From a bacterium (GTDB taxonomy: Bacteria; UBP7; UBA6624): a stretch of 64,000 nucleotides of DNA. The stretch is taken from contig PBAU01000003.1 in NCBI GenBank assembly GCA_002716355.1, positions 248,001 to 312,000 on the forward strand, given 5' to 3'. Shown here one piece after another: positions 1 to 7,897 of this stretch (position 1 is its first letter; each line of letters starts with the position of its first letter). A program made the position numbers and the translations under genes. The notes beneath the pieces were generated by a model. That model searched no databases and was not told the origin of the DNA. It saw nothing but the letters and a program-made list of their open reading frames with translations.

Positions 1-570
1 TCTTTTAACTTCTGAAAAATCTGCATTTGGCATGGACAGCAAACAATCAGCACGAGAGTAAGAGCTTCCCCATTCTCTCAATAAGCCTTTTGGGAAAGGT
101 ATCGATGCCTTATTGCCTGAAATAGAAACTATATTCAGGTCAACTTCTATTGATGCCCACTGAAAACCATCTTCTAAAATAACTACGTCACATCCAATTT
201 TTGACAACTCTTCACAAAGATAATCCTTATCTTTTCCAATTGCAATAATCAAACCAGGAACCTCTTTTTTTATCAAGCTTGCTTCATCTCCAACTTCAAT
301 ATCACAAAAATCCTGTCCAGGGCCAAAAATTTTATTATCCCATTTCCTCTTACCACCATAACCTAAAAGTACAATCCCCACATTTTTATACTTTTCTACT
401 AAATATCTTGAAATCAGTATTGAAATTGGTGTTTTGCCTGCCCCGCCTGCTTGAACAGATCCGATACTAATGACCTTAGAAGAAAGTCTTATTGGCTTTT
501 TCCCATAGTGCCTTCGTAGAGATTCCCTCAAGAAAGAATAAAAAATTTCCATTAATCCAGTTTTTTTCAT
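1..570 (-). CDS. lpxK: Tetraacyldisaccharide 4'-kinase LpxK (3' end outside window)
   Basis: LpxK phosphorylates the 4' position of the lipid A disaccharide at the inner face of the inner membrane. I translated the minus strand by hand from ATG at 570-568; 190 codons are present and the frame runs off the window's left edge. Visible are the P-loop-like AGGAGKTP at about residues 41-48, an EDGFQ motif and PFPKGLLREWG, all typical of the family. In-frame TAG and TAA codons lie just upstream of the ATG, so the protein cannot start earlier. That leaves only about 40 residues before the P-loop, against roughly 55 in E. coli, so the usual N-terminal membrane helix is short or missing. A weak ribosome site (AGGAAG) lies 11 nt upstream. 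It is divergent from mraZ across a 129-base gap. Confidence 0.9.
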   Translation of the reverse strand, partial: MKKTGLMEIFYSFLRESLRRHYGKKPIRLSSKVISIGSVQAGGAGKTPISILISRYLVEKYKNVGIVLLGYGGKRKWDNKIFGPGQDFCDIEVGDEASLIKKEVPGLIIAIGKDKDYLCEELSKIGCDVVILEDGFQWASIEVDLNIVSISGNKASIPFPKGLLREWGSSYSRADCLLSMPNADFSEVKR

Positions 571-699
571 TAATTACTACTTCCTATTTTAGACAGGCTT
601 GATTAACTTTTATATATTTTTCCTAACTAAAAATGGAATAAAAAACACTCTAAATACTTGACAGGGGTAATTATGACGTTATATACTAGTGGGTGAAAT
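571..699. other. Divergent intergenic region between lpxK and mraZ
   Basis: This is the longest gap in the window. It carries the mraZ promoter described separately. No tRNA, small ORF or clear hairpin is visible. On the minus strand an AT-rich TATATA stretch could serve lpxK, but I could not pair it with a convincing -35 element. Confidence 0.6.
658..687 (+). promoter_or_regulatory. Sigma70-type promoter of the mraZ-mur cluster
   Basis: A perfect TTGACA (658-663) is followed after 18 nt by TATACT (682-687), one base from the -10 consensus. The expected transcription start near 694-695 is only about 5 nt before the TTG codon at 700, so the message would be almost leaderless. A single GTGGGTG at 689-695 resembles one unit of the repeated TGGG boxes bound by MraZ in E. 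coli; no repeats accompany it. Function is inferred from consensus match and position. Confidence 0.65.
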
Positions 700-1215
700 T
701 TGAAGAAAATGGCAATTATTGGCACACAAATCACAATCGACAAAAATGGAAGATTTGTCGTCCCCTCTGATAAAAGAAGAATTTTTGACAATTCAAGAAA
801 TATCGTTATCGTTCTGGATGATGCAGATGAAATAAGACGAAGAGTTTTAATTTATTCTGGAAAAAGCCATTTAACTCATTTAAATCATCTAAGAAGCCTT
901 GCATCCAAAGGCTTTTTGACAAAATCTGGAGAAAGGTTGACAAAGGCAGAGAGCTTAAGGGTTGTTTCAATGTATGAAGAAAATGCTATTGTTAGAAGAA
1001 TAGATCCGTCTGGAAGGATGTCACTGCCTTTAGAGATTCTTGGATTAGCAGGGATTAAAGATATCGCGTACATTGGAGGAGTGCAAAGAATTGCGCTTTA
1101 TTCTCCTCCAATATGGAAACAACTTGTAGAGGAAAGAGAACATTTATTGAAATCTCTTAGCTACGAACAAAGAGTTGAATTGGCTGAAATACCTTTTGAA
1201 GGCCATGTTGAATAA
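700..1215 (+). CDS. mraZ: Transcriptional regulator MraZ
   Basis: MraZ is a ring-forming DNA-binding protein that regulates the division and cell-wall cluster it usually heads. Two SpoVT/AbrB-like halves are visible, each with the family DxxGR signature: DKNGR followed by FVVP near residues 14-22, and DPSGR followed by MSLP near residues 101-109. The 171 residues are somewhat longer than E. coli MraZ (152). The TTG start at 700 is the earliest in frame after the promoter; ATG at 709 is an alternative. Neither has a good Shine-Dalgarno sequence, which fits a nearly leaderless transcript. The usual next gene, rsmH, is absent. Confidence 0.9.
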   Translation: MKKMAIIGTQITIDKNGRFVVPSDKRRIFDNSRNIVIVLDDADEIRRRVLIYSGKSHLTHLNHLRSLASKGFLTKSGERLTKAESLRVVSMYEENAIVRRIDPSGRMSLPLEILGLAGIKDIAYIGGVQRIALYSPPIWKQLVEEREHLLKSLSYEQRVELAEIPFEGHVE

Positions 1216-1230
1216 AAAATTATGCTAAAA

Positions 1231-1236
1231 AGGAGG
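1231..1236 (+). promoter_or_regulatory. Strong ribosome binding site for the 37-residue protein
   Basis: AGGAGG lies 4 nt before the ATG at 1241. It is one of the best Shine-Dalgarno matches in the window and is the main reason to accept this very short gene. Confidence 0.75.
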
Positions 1237-1240
1237 CATT

Positions 1241-1354
1241 ATGAACAATAACAGAAAACCAGGAACGTTAGATTTCTTTTTCGAGCTACTAGTTCCTGTA
1301 TTTTTTTTAGTAATACTAACTGGTTACTTCATTGTTTCAACACTAGTTGTTTAA
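1241..1354 (+). CDS. 37-residue single-span membrane protein in the cell-wall cluster
   Basis: I found this ORF by reading the gap between mraZ and murE. A polar N-terminus with Arg and Lys (MNNNRKPG) precedes about 25 hydrophobic residues, which suggests one membrane helix with the N-terminus in the cytoplasm. A perfect AGGAGG precedes it, and its stop codon is followed at once by the ATG of the next small gene. No family is recognised. It sits where rsmH, ftsL and ftsI are usually found, but at 37 residues it lacks the periplasmic coiled coil of FtsL. Reality is supported by the ribosome site, tight packing and hydrophobic pattern; function is unknown. Confidence 0.7.
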   Translation: MNNNRKPGTLDFFFELLVPVFFLVILTGYFIVSTLVV

Positions 1355-1459
1355 ATGGTGAAAGATATACCAAAATGGGCTGTAACAATAGCTATTAGCA
1401 CTATTGTTGCGAGCGGGATTCTTTTCCTAGCAGGGTCAATCATGGAGGCTTTAATTTAA
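1355..1459 (+). CDS. 34-residue single-span membrane protein in the cell-wall cluster
   Basis: This ORF begins directly after the previous stop codon and ends directly before the TTG start of murE, so three genes abut without a spare base. The protein starts MVKDIPKW and continues with one hydrophobic helix rich in small residues (ASG, AGS), a spacing common in helix-helix packing. No ribosome site is visible, so translational coupling with the upstream gene is likely. No family is recognised. Its place and size suggest a partner of the preceding 37-residue protein, but this is inference. Confidence 0.6.
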   Translation: MVKDIPKWAVTIAISTIVASGILFLAGSIMEALI

Positions 1460-2887
1460 TTGAATGTAAAAGAATTAATCTCCACGATTGATTGTCTGTA
1501 TCAAGGGGATCTGGATAGTCAAATTTCAAAAATAAAAGAAGATTCCAAAAAAGTACAAAAGAAAGATATATTTATAACGCATGCGGGCATACGCGCACAC
1601 GCAATAGAAGCACAAAGAAAAGGTGCATCAACAGTACTCACTCCAATATTCTTCAAAAACCTAAAGGTAAATCAGATAATTGGAGACACAGCAAAATTGA
1701 AAAAAGACTTAATGAAAAAAGTCTACAAAGAAGCAATCAACAATATGAAAATTATTGGAATAACTGGTACAGACGGAAAAACAACAACCTCACTGCTCAC
1801 AAATAGCATCATCAATCAATCAAAAAGATCAGCCTCTATAGGCACGTTGGGGGTAAGAGGCAATGATATAGACATCAAAACACAACTCACCACTCCTCAA
1901 GCTTCTGATTTACTAAATACTTTAAATAAGCTATACCAAAAAAAATACAAATATGCAACTCTTGAATGCTCATCACATGGCTTGTTTCAAGACAGGATAG
2001 ACCCAATCAAATTAGAAGCTGCTGCAATCAACAGAGTAACAAGAGATCATTTGGATTTCCACGGCAATCAAAAATACTACTTTAAAGCAAAATCTCTAAT
2101 TTTTTCAAAACTGAATAATGGATCACCTGCAATAATCAATTCAAGCTCTCCATGGCTTGAAGCTTTGCAAAAAAAATATCCAAAATTGAATTGGATAACA
2201 TGGGGTAAAGAAAAAGGGGATGTGGTTGGAAGGATAATTTCCAAAACATTAACAAGATCAATTATTCAGATAAATCTTCCTGAAAGGAAAAATATTGAAG
2301 TAGAAACAAGCCTTGTAGGTGATTTCCAAATAGAAAACATCCTTGCATCCATATCTTTATGCCATAGCCTTGGATTTTCTGAATCCGAAATCATAAATGG
2401 AATATATAAACTCAAAAACGTACCAGGAAGAATGCAAAAAATAAAAAATGAAAAAACAAATGTATTTATTGATTATGCTCATACACCAAACGCAATAAAA
2501 AATTCAATTAAATCGTTGAAAACTGTATGCAAAGGAAGAGTTTTTGCTGTATTTGGATGTGGTGGAGACAGAGACAAGGGAAAGAGGCCTGAAATGATGA
2601 AAGCAGGCATGAATGCAGATAAATTATTCATTACATCAGATAACCCAAGAACAGAAAATCCAGATTCAATAATTAAAGATATGTTAAGCCAATGCAAACA
2701 ACCAAAAGGAATTGAGATTGAGAAAAACAGGAAAAAAGCGATTAAAAATGCAATTCAATCAGCAAAAAAAGATGATGTTGTTCTTATTGCAGGAAAAGGT
2801 CATGAAGAGTACCAAATAATAGGCGAAACAAAAAAACCTCATAATGATCTACTTTTTGCTAAGGAGGTACTTGCAAGTTGCGCTTAA
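1460..2887 (+). CDS. murE: UDP-MurNAc-L-Ala-D-Glu:meso-diaminopimelate ligase MurE
   Basis: MurE adds the third stem-peptide residue to the UDP-MurNAc dipeptide in the cytoplasm. The 475-residue protein has the normal three-domain length. The ATP-binding GITGTDGKTTT is near residues 99-109, and the central domain carries HLDFHG. The C-terminal domain contains DNPRTENP, the motif that in characterised MurE enzymes goes with meso-diaminopimelate rather than lysine, so this cell probably makes A1-gamma type peptidoglycan. The TTG start at 1460 directly follows the stop codon of the small gene upstream. The 3' end overlaps murF by 10 nt. Confidence 0.95.
   Translation: MNVKELISTIDCLYQGDLDSQISKIKEDSKKVQKKDIFITHAGIRAHAIEAQRKGASTVLTPIFFKNLKVNQIIGDTAKLKKDLMKKVYKEAINNMKIIGITGTDGKTTTSLLTNSIINQSKRSASIGTLGVRGNDIDIKTQLTTPQASDLLNTLNKLYQKKYKYATLECSSHGLFQDRIDPIKLEAAAINRVTRDHLDFHGNQKYYFKAKSLIFSKLNNGSPAIINSSSPWLEALQKKYPKLNWITWGKEKGDVVGRIISKTLTRSIIQINLPERKNIEVETSLVGDFQIENILASISLCHSLGFSESEIINGIYKLKNVPGRMQKIKNEKTNVFIDYAHTPNAIKNSIKSLKTVCKGRVFAVFGCGGDRDKGKRPEMMKAGMNADKLFITSDNPRTENPDSIIKDMLSQCKQPKGIEIEKNRKKAIKNAIQSAKKDDVVLIAGKGHEEYQIIGETKKPHNDLLFAKEVLASCA
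2861..2868 (+). promoter_or_regulatory. Ribosome binding site deciding the murF start
   Basis: AAGGAGGT lies inside the end of murE, 9 nt before the TTG at 2878. The nearer TTG at 2871 is in another frame, so this site fixes murF translation at 2878. Confidence 0.75.
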
Positions 2888-4239
2888 CACCCCAAAACAT
2901 AATAAAAGCTCTAGGTAAAAAGGGGAGCGGACGGATACCGCCTAGCAATCTTTACATCACAAATGATTCAAGAAAAGTAAAAGAAAATTCTTTATTTGTT
3001 GCAATGAATGGCAAAAAAACAAATGGTAAAAAATTTATCAAACAAGCAATACAAAAAGGTGCTTCAGCAATAATTTCAAATGAAAAACTAAACCTTGGGA
3101 AAAAGATATGGGTATTAAACCACAAAGACCCACAGACTGCATATGGAAAAATAGCAAACACAGCAAGAAAAGAATGGGGTGGGAATGTTATCGGGATAAC
3201 AGGCTCTATAGGAAAATCAACAATTAAGGATCTGACTGCAGCAGCGCTTGGGACAAATGAAGATGTTGCCGCTTCACCCTACTCTTTTAATAATGAAATT
3301 GGGCTTCCTTATTCAATACTTAATGCAAAAGGCACAGAAAAATACATGGTCCTTGAAATGGGTGCAAAAAACCCTGGAGACATCAACTATTTAAAAAAAA
3401 TTGCAGAACCAAACTGTGCAATCTATTCTTTCATATGCAACAGCCACGCAGAATATCTAGGCGGCATACAAGGAGTAATAAAAGAAAAGGGGTCATTAGT
3501 TTCTGGCTGGAAGGAGGATAAAAGCTTAGTGATATCGTCAAAAAACAATCATCACAGAGAAATATCAAAACTTTCATCTGGTGCAAAAATAATCAAATGG
3601 GGACCTGGAGAACAAATCGATTCTGAAGAAATCAAATTGGACAAATATGGAATTCCTAGTTTCAAAATTAAATACAAAAACAAAACATATAAAGTTAACT
3701 TGAGTTTGCCGGGTTCTTTCCAGGTTGGAAATTCTTTAGCAGCATTATCTGCAGCTATTAATTTCAATGTTGATTTAAATAACGCCATAACAAGAATAGA
3801 GAAAGTCAAACCTCTTCCACACAGGAAAGAAATACATGAAATTAGGAATGATGGAATTTTATTAGATGATTGCTATAACGCAGGTGCAAAATCAACAAAA
3901 GAAAGCATTAGATGGGCTTCTTCAATATCTGTTAAACGGCCAAAAGTAATGATACTGGGTGACATTCTAGAAACTGGCAATAATGAAATAAAAATGCATA
4001 AAGAAATCGGAAAAATAATTAAAGATAATCAATATTCTCAATTATTAACAGTTGGAAATTTAGCAAAACATGCATTAAAGGAATCAGGTATAGATGGTTC
4101 ACATTATCAGAAAATTGATGATCTTCTGAATGATTTAAAAAAATATGATTTTTCAGCAAAGGTCATACTTGTAAAAGGTTCAAGATCAATACGGCTTGAA
4201 AAAATTACAAAAAAAATTAGGGAGATTTTTTCTACGTAA
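2878..4239 (+). CDS. murF: UDP-MurNAc-tripeptide:D-Ala-D-Ala ligase MurF
   Basis: MurF completes the UDP-MurNAc-pentapeptide by adding D-Ala-D-Ala. At 453 residues it has normal length. The P-loop is GITGSIGKST near residues 106-115, with Ser where most family members have Thr. EMGAKNPGDI in the central domain and LDDCYNAG in the C-terminal domain are family motifs. It starts with TTG inside the end of murE, behind a perfect Shine-Dalgarno sequence, and is followed 3 nt later by mraY. No D-Ala-D-Ala ligase (ddl) lies in this window. Confidence 0.94.
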   Translation: MRLTPQNIIKALGKKGSGRIPPSNLYITNDSRKVKENSLFVAMNGKKTNGKKFIKQAIQKGASAIISNEKLNLGKKIWVLNHKDPQTAYGKIANTARKEWGGNVIGITGSIGKSTIKDLTAAALGTNEDVAASPYSFNNEIGLPYSILNAKGTEKYMVLEMGAKNPGDINYLKKIAEPNCAIYSFICNSHAEYLGGIQGVIKEKGSLVSGWKEDKSLVISSKNNHHREISKLSSGAKIIKWGPGEQIDSEEIKLDKYGIPSFKIKYKNKTYKVNLSLPGSFQVGNSLAALSAAINFNVDLNNAITRIEKVKPLPHRKEIHEIRNDGILLDDCYNAGAKSTKESIRWASSISVKRPKVMILGDILETGNNEIKMHKEIGKIIKDNQYSQLLTVGNLAKHALKESGIDGSHYQKIDDLLNDLKKYDFSAKVILVKGSRSIRLEKITKKIREIFST

Positions 4240-4242
4240 GAA

Positions 4243-5298
4243 ATGAACTTTTTCAACAAGCACTCTTTTTTTTATACATTGTGCTTTTTGATAATTTTCA
4301 ATTTCATACTTGACCAAAATCCACATAACAGTATTTATATAAGCGACAATTTTCCTAAGCTAAATTACCAAAATCTCTTAATCGGGATATTCATACTCGC
4401 AATATTTTCATTTAATTCATACTTAAAAGTTGCAGGCAGAAAAGGCTGGGGCCAATACGTAAGACGGGAAGGATTAAAAACACACTTGAAAAAAACAGGC
4501 ACGCCAACAGCGGCAGGATGGATATTTTTTGTGATGTCAATTGTCCCACTTTGTATTCTCTTACCCAATTTTCTAATGAATAAAAATATTTTATGGGTAC
4601 CCCTGCTAGCAATAACGGTGATGTTCCTGACTGGACTAATGGATGATCTTTACAAAATAAAAGGAACAAAGGAGGGTCTTCTTGCAAGATATAGGCTTTT
4701 AGCTCAATTTTTAGTTGGCTCTCTTTTAGGGTATTACTTCCTACCTTGGGATTTATATACCAACATAGCTGTTGGTTTCTTATTGTTTGGTACTGCCGTC
4801 AATGGTATTAATTTTACCGATGGATCTGATGGTCTTCTGGCGGCAGTTATCCTTGCAACACCAATTGGGCTTTTAATACTTTATGCCATCTCTCAAACCA
4901 TGGGAATAGGTTTTCCTATCGTAAGCTCTAAGTTTGTTTTTGTTTTATTGGGTTTACTAATGCTCTCATGGATTCCTTTCAATAAATATCCTGCTAAATT
5001 ATTCATGGGTGAAACTGGCTCCTACACAATTGGAGCAATAGTAGGCTTCGTTGCAATATATTCACTACAAAGCGAACCGATAATTACTTTTCTGCTGCTC
5101 TCTGTACCGATTTTCCAAATTGCAACTGTTGTAATTCAGGTTTTCTTTTATAAAAAATTTGGCATAAGGGTATTTCTGATGGCTCCATTTCATCATCATC
5201 TTGAAAAAAAAGGATGGAGTGAAAACAAAATAGCCTACTCAGCTTTCTTTTTTCAATTGCTTTTAACTGTTTCTCTAATAGGGAGTGTTACCTACTAA
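4243..5298 (+). CDS. mraY: Phospho-N-acetylmuramoyl-pentapeptide transferase MraY
   Basis: MraY transfers phospho-MurNAc-pentapeptide to undecaprenyl phosphate in the inner membrane, giving lipid I. The 351-residue protein has about ten hydrophobic segments. Recognisable motifs are GTPTAAG near residue 86 (usually GTPTMGG), the catalytic-type MDDLYK near residue 130, NFTDGSDGL near residue 188, and APFHHHLEKKGW near the C-terminus. murD starts within its stop codon. The next enzyme, MurG, is not encoded nearby, although it normally lies between murD and murC. Confidence 0.95.
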   Translation: MNFFNKHSFFYTLCFLIIFNFILDQNPHNSIYISDNFPKLNYQNLLIGIFILAIFSFNSYLKVAGRKGWGQYVRREGLKTHLKKTGTPTAAGWIFFVMSIVPLCILLPNFLMNKNILWVPLLAITVMFLTGLMDDLYKIKGTKEGLLARYRLLAQFLVGSLLGYYFLPWDLYTNIAVGFLLFGTAVNGINFTDGSDGLLAAVILATPIGLLILYAISQTMGIGFPIVSSKFVFVLLGLLMLSWIPFNKYPAKLFMGETGSYTIGAIVGFVAIYSLQSEPIITFLLLSVPIFQIATVVIQVFFYKKFGIRVFLMAPFHHHLEKKGWSENKIAYSAFFFQLLLTVSLIGSVTY

Positions 5299-6488
5299 TG
5301 AAAACGCTTGTTTATGGCATGGGTATAAGTGGCAAATCCACTGCTGAGCACTTAAAAAGAAAAAGGGAAGATTTTGTTGTTTATGACGATAACAAAAAAT
5401 CAAAAAAATACACCAATTGGAATCAAGATCTTTCTGGGATAAAAACAATAGTGGCTTCTCCTGGGATACCTTCTACGAATACGATTTTAAAAAAAGCTCA
5501 AAATCTGAACATACCAATACATTGCGACATTGGTCTTGCATCTTTTGAGAAGAAACTACCAAAAATAATTTCTGTAACTGGCACTGCTGGAAAGACAACA
5601 CTTGTCAGCCTACTTGTCGATGTTTTAAATGCAAATGGAAAAAAATCAATAGCATTAGGGAACTATGGTCTTTCCCCATTGGATATACTGAAAAGCAATT
5701 ACGAATACTGGGTCATAGAAGTTTCAAGTTTTCAATCAAAAAGACTCGCCTTTTTAAAACCAAACATAGGCATTTATTTAAATCTTTCTCAAAACCATCT
5801 TGATTGGCATGAAACGATTGAAGATTACAAAATTTGCAAAGGAACAATCTTCAAGAACCAAGATGCTGATGATTTGAGAATAGTAAATTCTGATCTTGAA
5901 AAAAAATACATCAAAGGCAAAGCAAAAGAAAAAGAAATAAAGAAAAATGAATTTTCAAATTTAAGAAAAGATATTCATGAAGACACCTTGTCTACTGTTG
6001 GCTTATGCATAAAAGAGTTAAACCTGAATCACGAAATAGCCAAGCAGTCAATCATTAATTTTAAGACGTTAATGCATAGGTATCAAAAAATAACTACAAA
6101 TGATGGGATCCATTGGATTAATGATTCAAAAGCAACAACCCCTCTTGCTACATTAACTGCTATAGAGAGAACTCCTGTTGGATCAATAGTCCTAATGGGT
6201 GGAAGTGACAAAGACCTTGACTACAAAAAAACATTAAAGAAAATAAAAAATAAAAAAATGAAATTAATACCATTTGGTGGTATATCCCATGCATTACACA
6301 AAGAAGCAAGCAAGCTTTCAGTAGATTCATCAAAACCATGTAATTCATTAGAAAAAGCAATTCAAAAAGCAAAAAATAACGGAAAAGGAAAAACCATACT
6401 GCTATCGCCAGGAACAGCAAGTTTTGACGAGTTTACAGGCTACGCACAAAGAGGAATGTACTTTATCGAAAAAATAAAAGGAGGTTGA
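5298..6488 (+). CDS. murD: UDP-MurNAc-L-alanine:D-glutamate ligase MurD
   Basis: MurD adds D-glutamate to UDP-MurNAc-L-Ala. The protein has 396 residues against about 440 in E. coli, with shorter loops. A Rossmann-type N-terminus (YGMGISGKS) is followed by the P-loop VTGTAGKTTL near residues 93-102; the usual Asn before Gly-Lys is Ala here. QNHLDWHE and a late GTASFDEFTGYAQRG are typical. Its ATG overlaps the mraY stop by one base, and its end contains the murC ribosome site. ftsW and murG, which usually follow murD, are missing. Confidence 0.93.
   Translation: MKTLVYGMGISGKSTAEHLKRKREDFVVYDDNKKSKKYTNWNQDLSGIKTIVASPGIPSTNTILKKAQNLNIPIHCDIGLASFEKKLPKIISVTGTAGKTTLVSLLVDVLNANGKKSIALGNYGLSPLDILKSNYEYWVIEVSSFQSKRLAFLKPNIGIYLNLSQNHLDWHETIEDYKICKGTIFKNQDADDLRIVNSDLEKKYIKGKAKEKEIKKNEFSNLRKDIHEDTLSTVGLCIKELNLNHEIAKQSIINFKTLMHRYQKITTNDGIHWINDSKATTPLATLTAIERTPVGSIVLMGGSDKDLDYKKTLKKIKNKKMKLIPFGGISHALHKEASKLSVDSSKPCNSLEKAIQKAKNNGKGKTILLSPGTASFDEFTGYAQRGMYFIEKIKGG
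6478..6484 (+). promoter_or_regulatory. Ribosome binding site deciding the murC start
   Basis: AAGGAGG at 6478-6484 touches the TTG at 6485 but lies 6 nt before the ATG at 6491. The ATG is therefore the likelier start of murC. Confidence 0.7.
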
Positions 6489-6490
6489 TT

Positions 6491-7897
6491 ATGGATAGTC
6501 AAAAAAACATACACTTTATAGCAATGGGGGGAAGCGGAATGGAGCCTCTTGCAAGATGGTGCGCAGAAAAAGGATATAAAGTTTCAGGTTCTGATATTTC
6601 AGAAAAATCAGTAAAAAAACTAAATAAACTTGGTTTCAACTGCAAGCTTAAACACTCTGAAGATAATATTCCGAGCGATTGCAATCTTGTTGTTTATTCC
6701 AACGCAATACCAGAAAACAATATAGAGGTTCAAGAGGCAAAGCAAAGAAACATAACAAGATTACATAGACCAATATTTCTTGCAAAACAATTTAACAAAG
6801 CAGAAAAAAGAATAGCTGTAACTGGAACTCATGGGAAAACAACAACAAGCTCTTTGATATCGTGGATTGTGTATAAGTCCGGAAGGGATCCTAATGTTCT
6901 CATTGGTGGAGAAATGCTTAACTGGAATGCTGGCTATAAAGTTGGAAGAAATAACTATTTTGTTGTTGAGGCAGATGAAAGTAATCCTGAATTTGTAAAT
7001 CTTGATCCAACAACACTTGTTCTAAACAATCTAGATTGCGATCACATGGACACATACAGAACAATGGAAAATCTTGAAAGATACATTACGGATTACATAA
7101 CAAGCCGTGATGAAAAATGCAATTTCGTAATGCCTAGAGAAAAAGGATTAGGAATGTCAAGAATACTTGAAAATAGTTCAATTAGACCGGGCAGCATCAT
7201 CACAACAGCTTTAATCGAAGACGACAAAGAACTTGGTCAAGGAAGCATGGCTGACAGAGCGTTGCTGGAGGGAAAAATAATCAGCGAAGGTGAAAGAGGG
7301 ATGCTAATGAGAGTTTTGTATTATGGCCTTCCATTAGGTGAATTCTTTTTACCTCTTTCAGGAAAGCATAATGCAAGAAATGTTCTTTCAGCAATTGGTG
7401 CATGCTTGACATTAGGGATGGATGAAAATGAAATTTATGAAGGCTTAAGGTCTTTTAAGGGTGTAGGCAAAAGAATGGAAAAAATTGGCGATACTGTTAT
7501 AGGTGAAATTTTTTCAGATTATGCACATCATCCTACAGCTCTTAGAGAAACACTAAAAAGTATTAAAAATAAATATAAAAATAAAAAAATTGGAATCGTT
7601 TTTGAGCCACATAGGTACACAAGATTGCAAAAAACACATGAACAATTTTCAAATGTTTTAAACTCTTTTAAATTCAATCAAAAACTAATATTGCCAATTT
7701 ATACAGCAGGAGAGAAAAAAATTGATGGAATAAGCAGTGAACTGCTTGTAAGAAAAAATCCTGACTGCCAATTGGTAAAACAAGAAGACATAATTGAAAA
7801 TCTTGAAAATGGTGAAAATGATATAGTCGTATTTTTAGGAGCAGGAAGCATACATAAAATTGCTCATCAAACATTTAAACTTTGTCAAATTAACTAA
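6491..7897 (+). CDS. murC: UDP-MurNAc:L-alanine ligase MurC
   Basis: MurC adds the first amino acid of the stem peptide to UDP-MurNAc. The protein of about 468 residues has the UDP-binding HFIAMGGSGMEPLA at the N-terminus, the canonical VTGTHGKTTT P-loop near residue 114, VVEADESNPEF in the central domain and FSDYAHHPTALRET in the C-terminal domain. An Mpl recycling ligase is less likely because of the cluster position and motif set. I prefer ATG 6491 over TTG 6485 because of ribosome-site spacing. The stop codon overlaps the murB start by one base. Confidence 0.92.
   Translation: MDSQKNIHFIAMGGSGMEPLARWCAEKGYKVSGSDISEKSVKKLNKLGFNCKLKHSEDNIPSDCNLVVYSNAIPENNIEVQEAKQRNITRLHRPIFLAKQFNKAEKRIAVTGTHGKTTTSSLISWIVYKSGRDPNVLIGGEMLNWNAGYKVGRNNYFVVEADESNPEFVNLDPTTLVLNNLDCDHMDTYRTMENLERYITDYITSRDEKCNFVMPREKGLGMSRILENSSIRPGSIITTALIEDDKELGQGSMADRALLEGKIISEGERGMLMRVLYYGLPLGEFFLPLSGKHNARNVLSAIGACLTLGMDENEIYEGLRSFKGVGKRMEKIGDTVIGEIFSDYAHHPTALRETLKSIKNKYKNKKIGIVFEPHRYTRLQKTHEQFSNVLNSFKFNQKLILPIYTAGEKKIDGISSELLVRKNPDCQLVKQEDIIENLENGENDIVVFLGAGSIHKIAHQTFKLCQIN

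Noticed and set aside
279-470. 63-codon plus-strand ORF near the left edge
   Set aside because: It lies opposite the lpxK reading frame, has no ribosome site and shows no family-like features.
689-695. MraZ operator with repeated TGGG boxes
   Set aside because: Only one GTGGGTG is present. Without repeats at fixed spacing I mention it under the promoter but do not call an operator.
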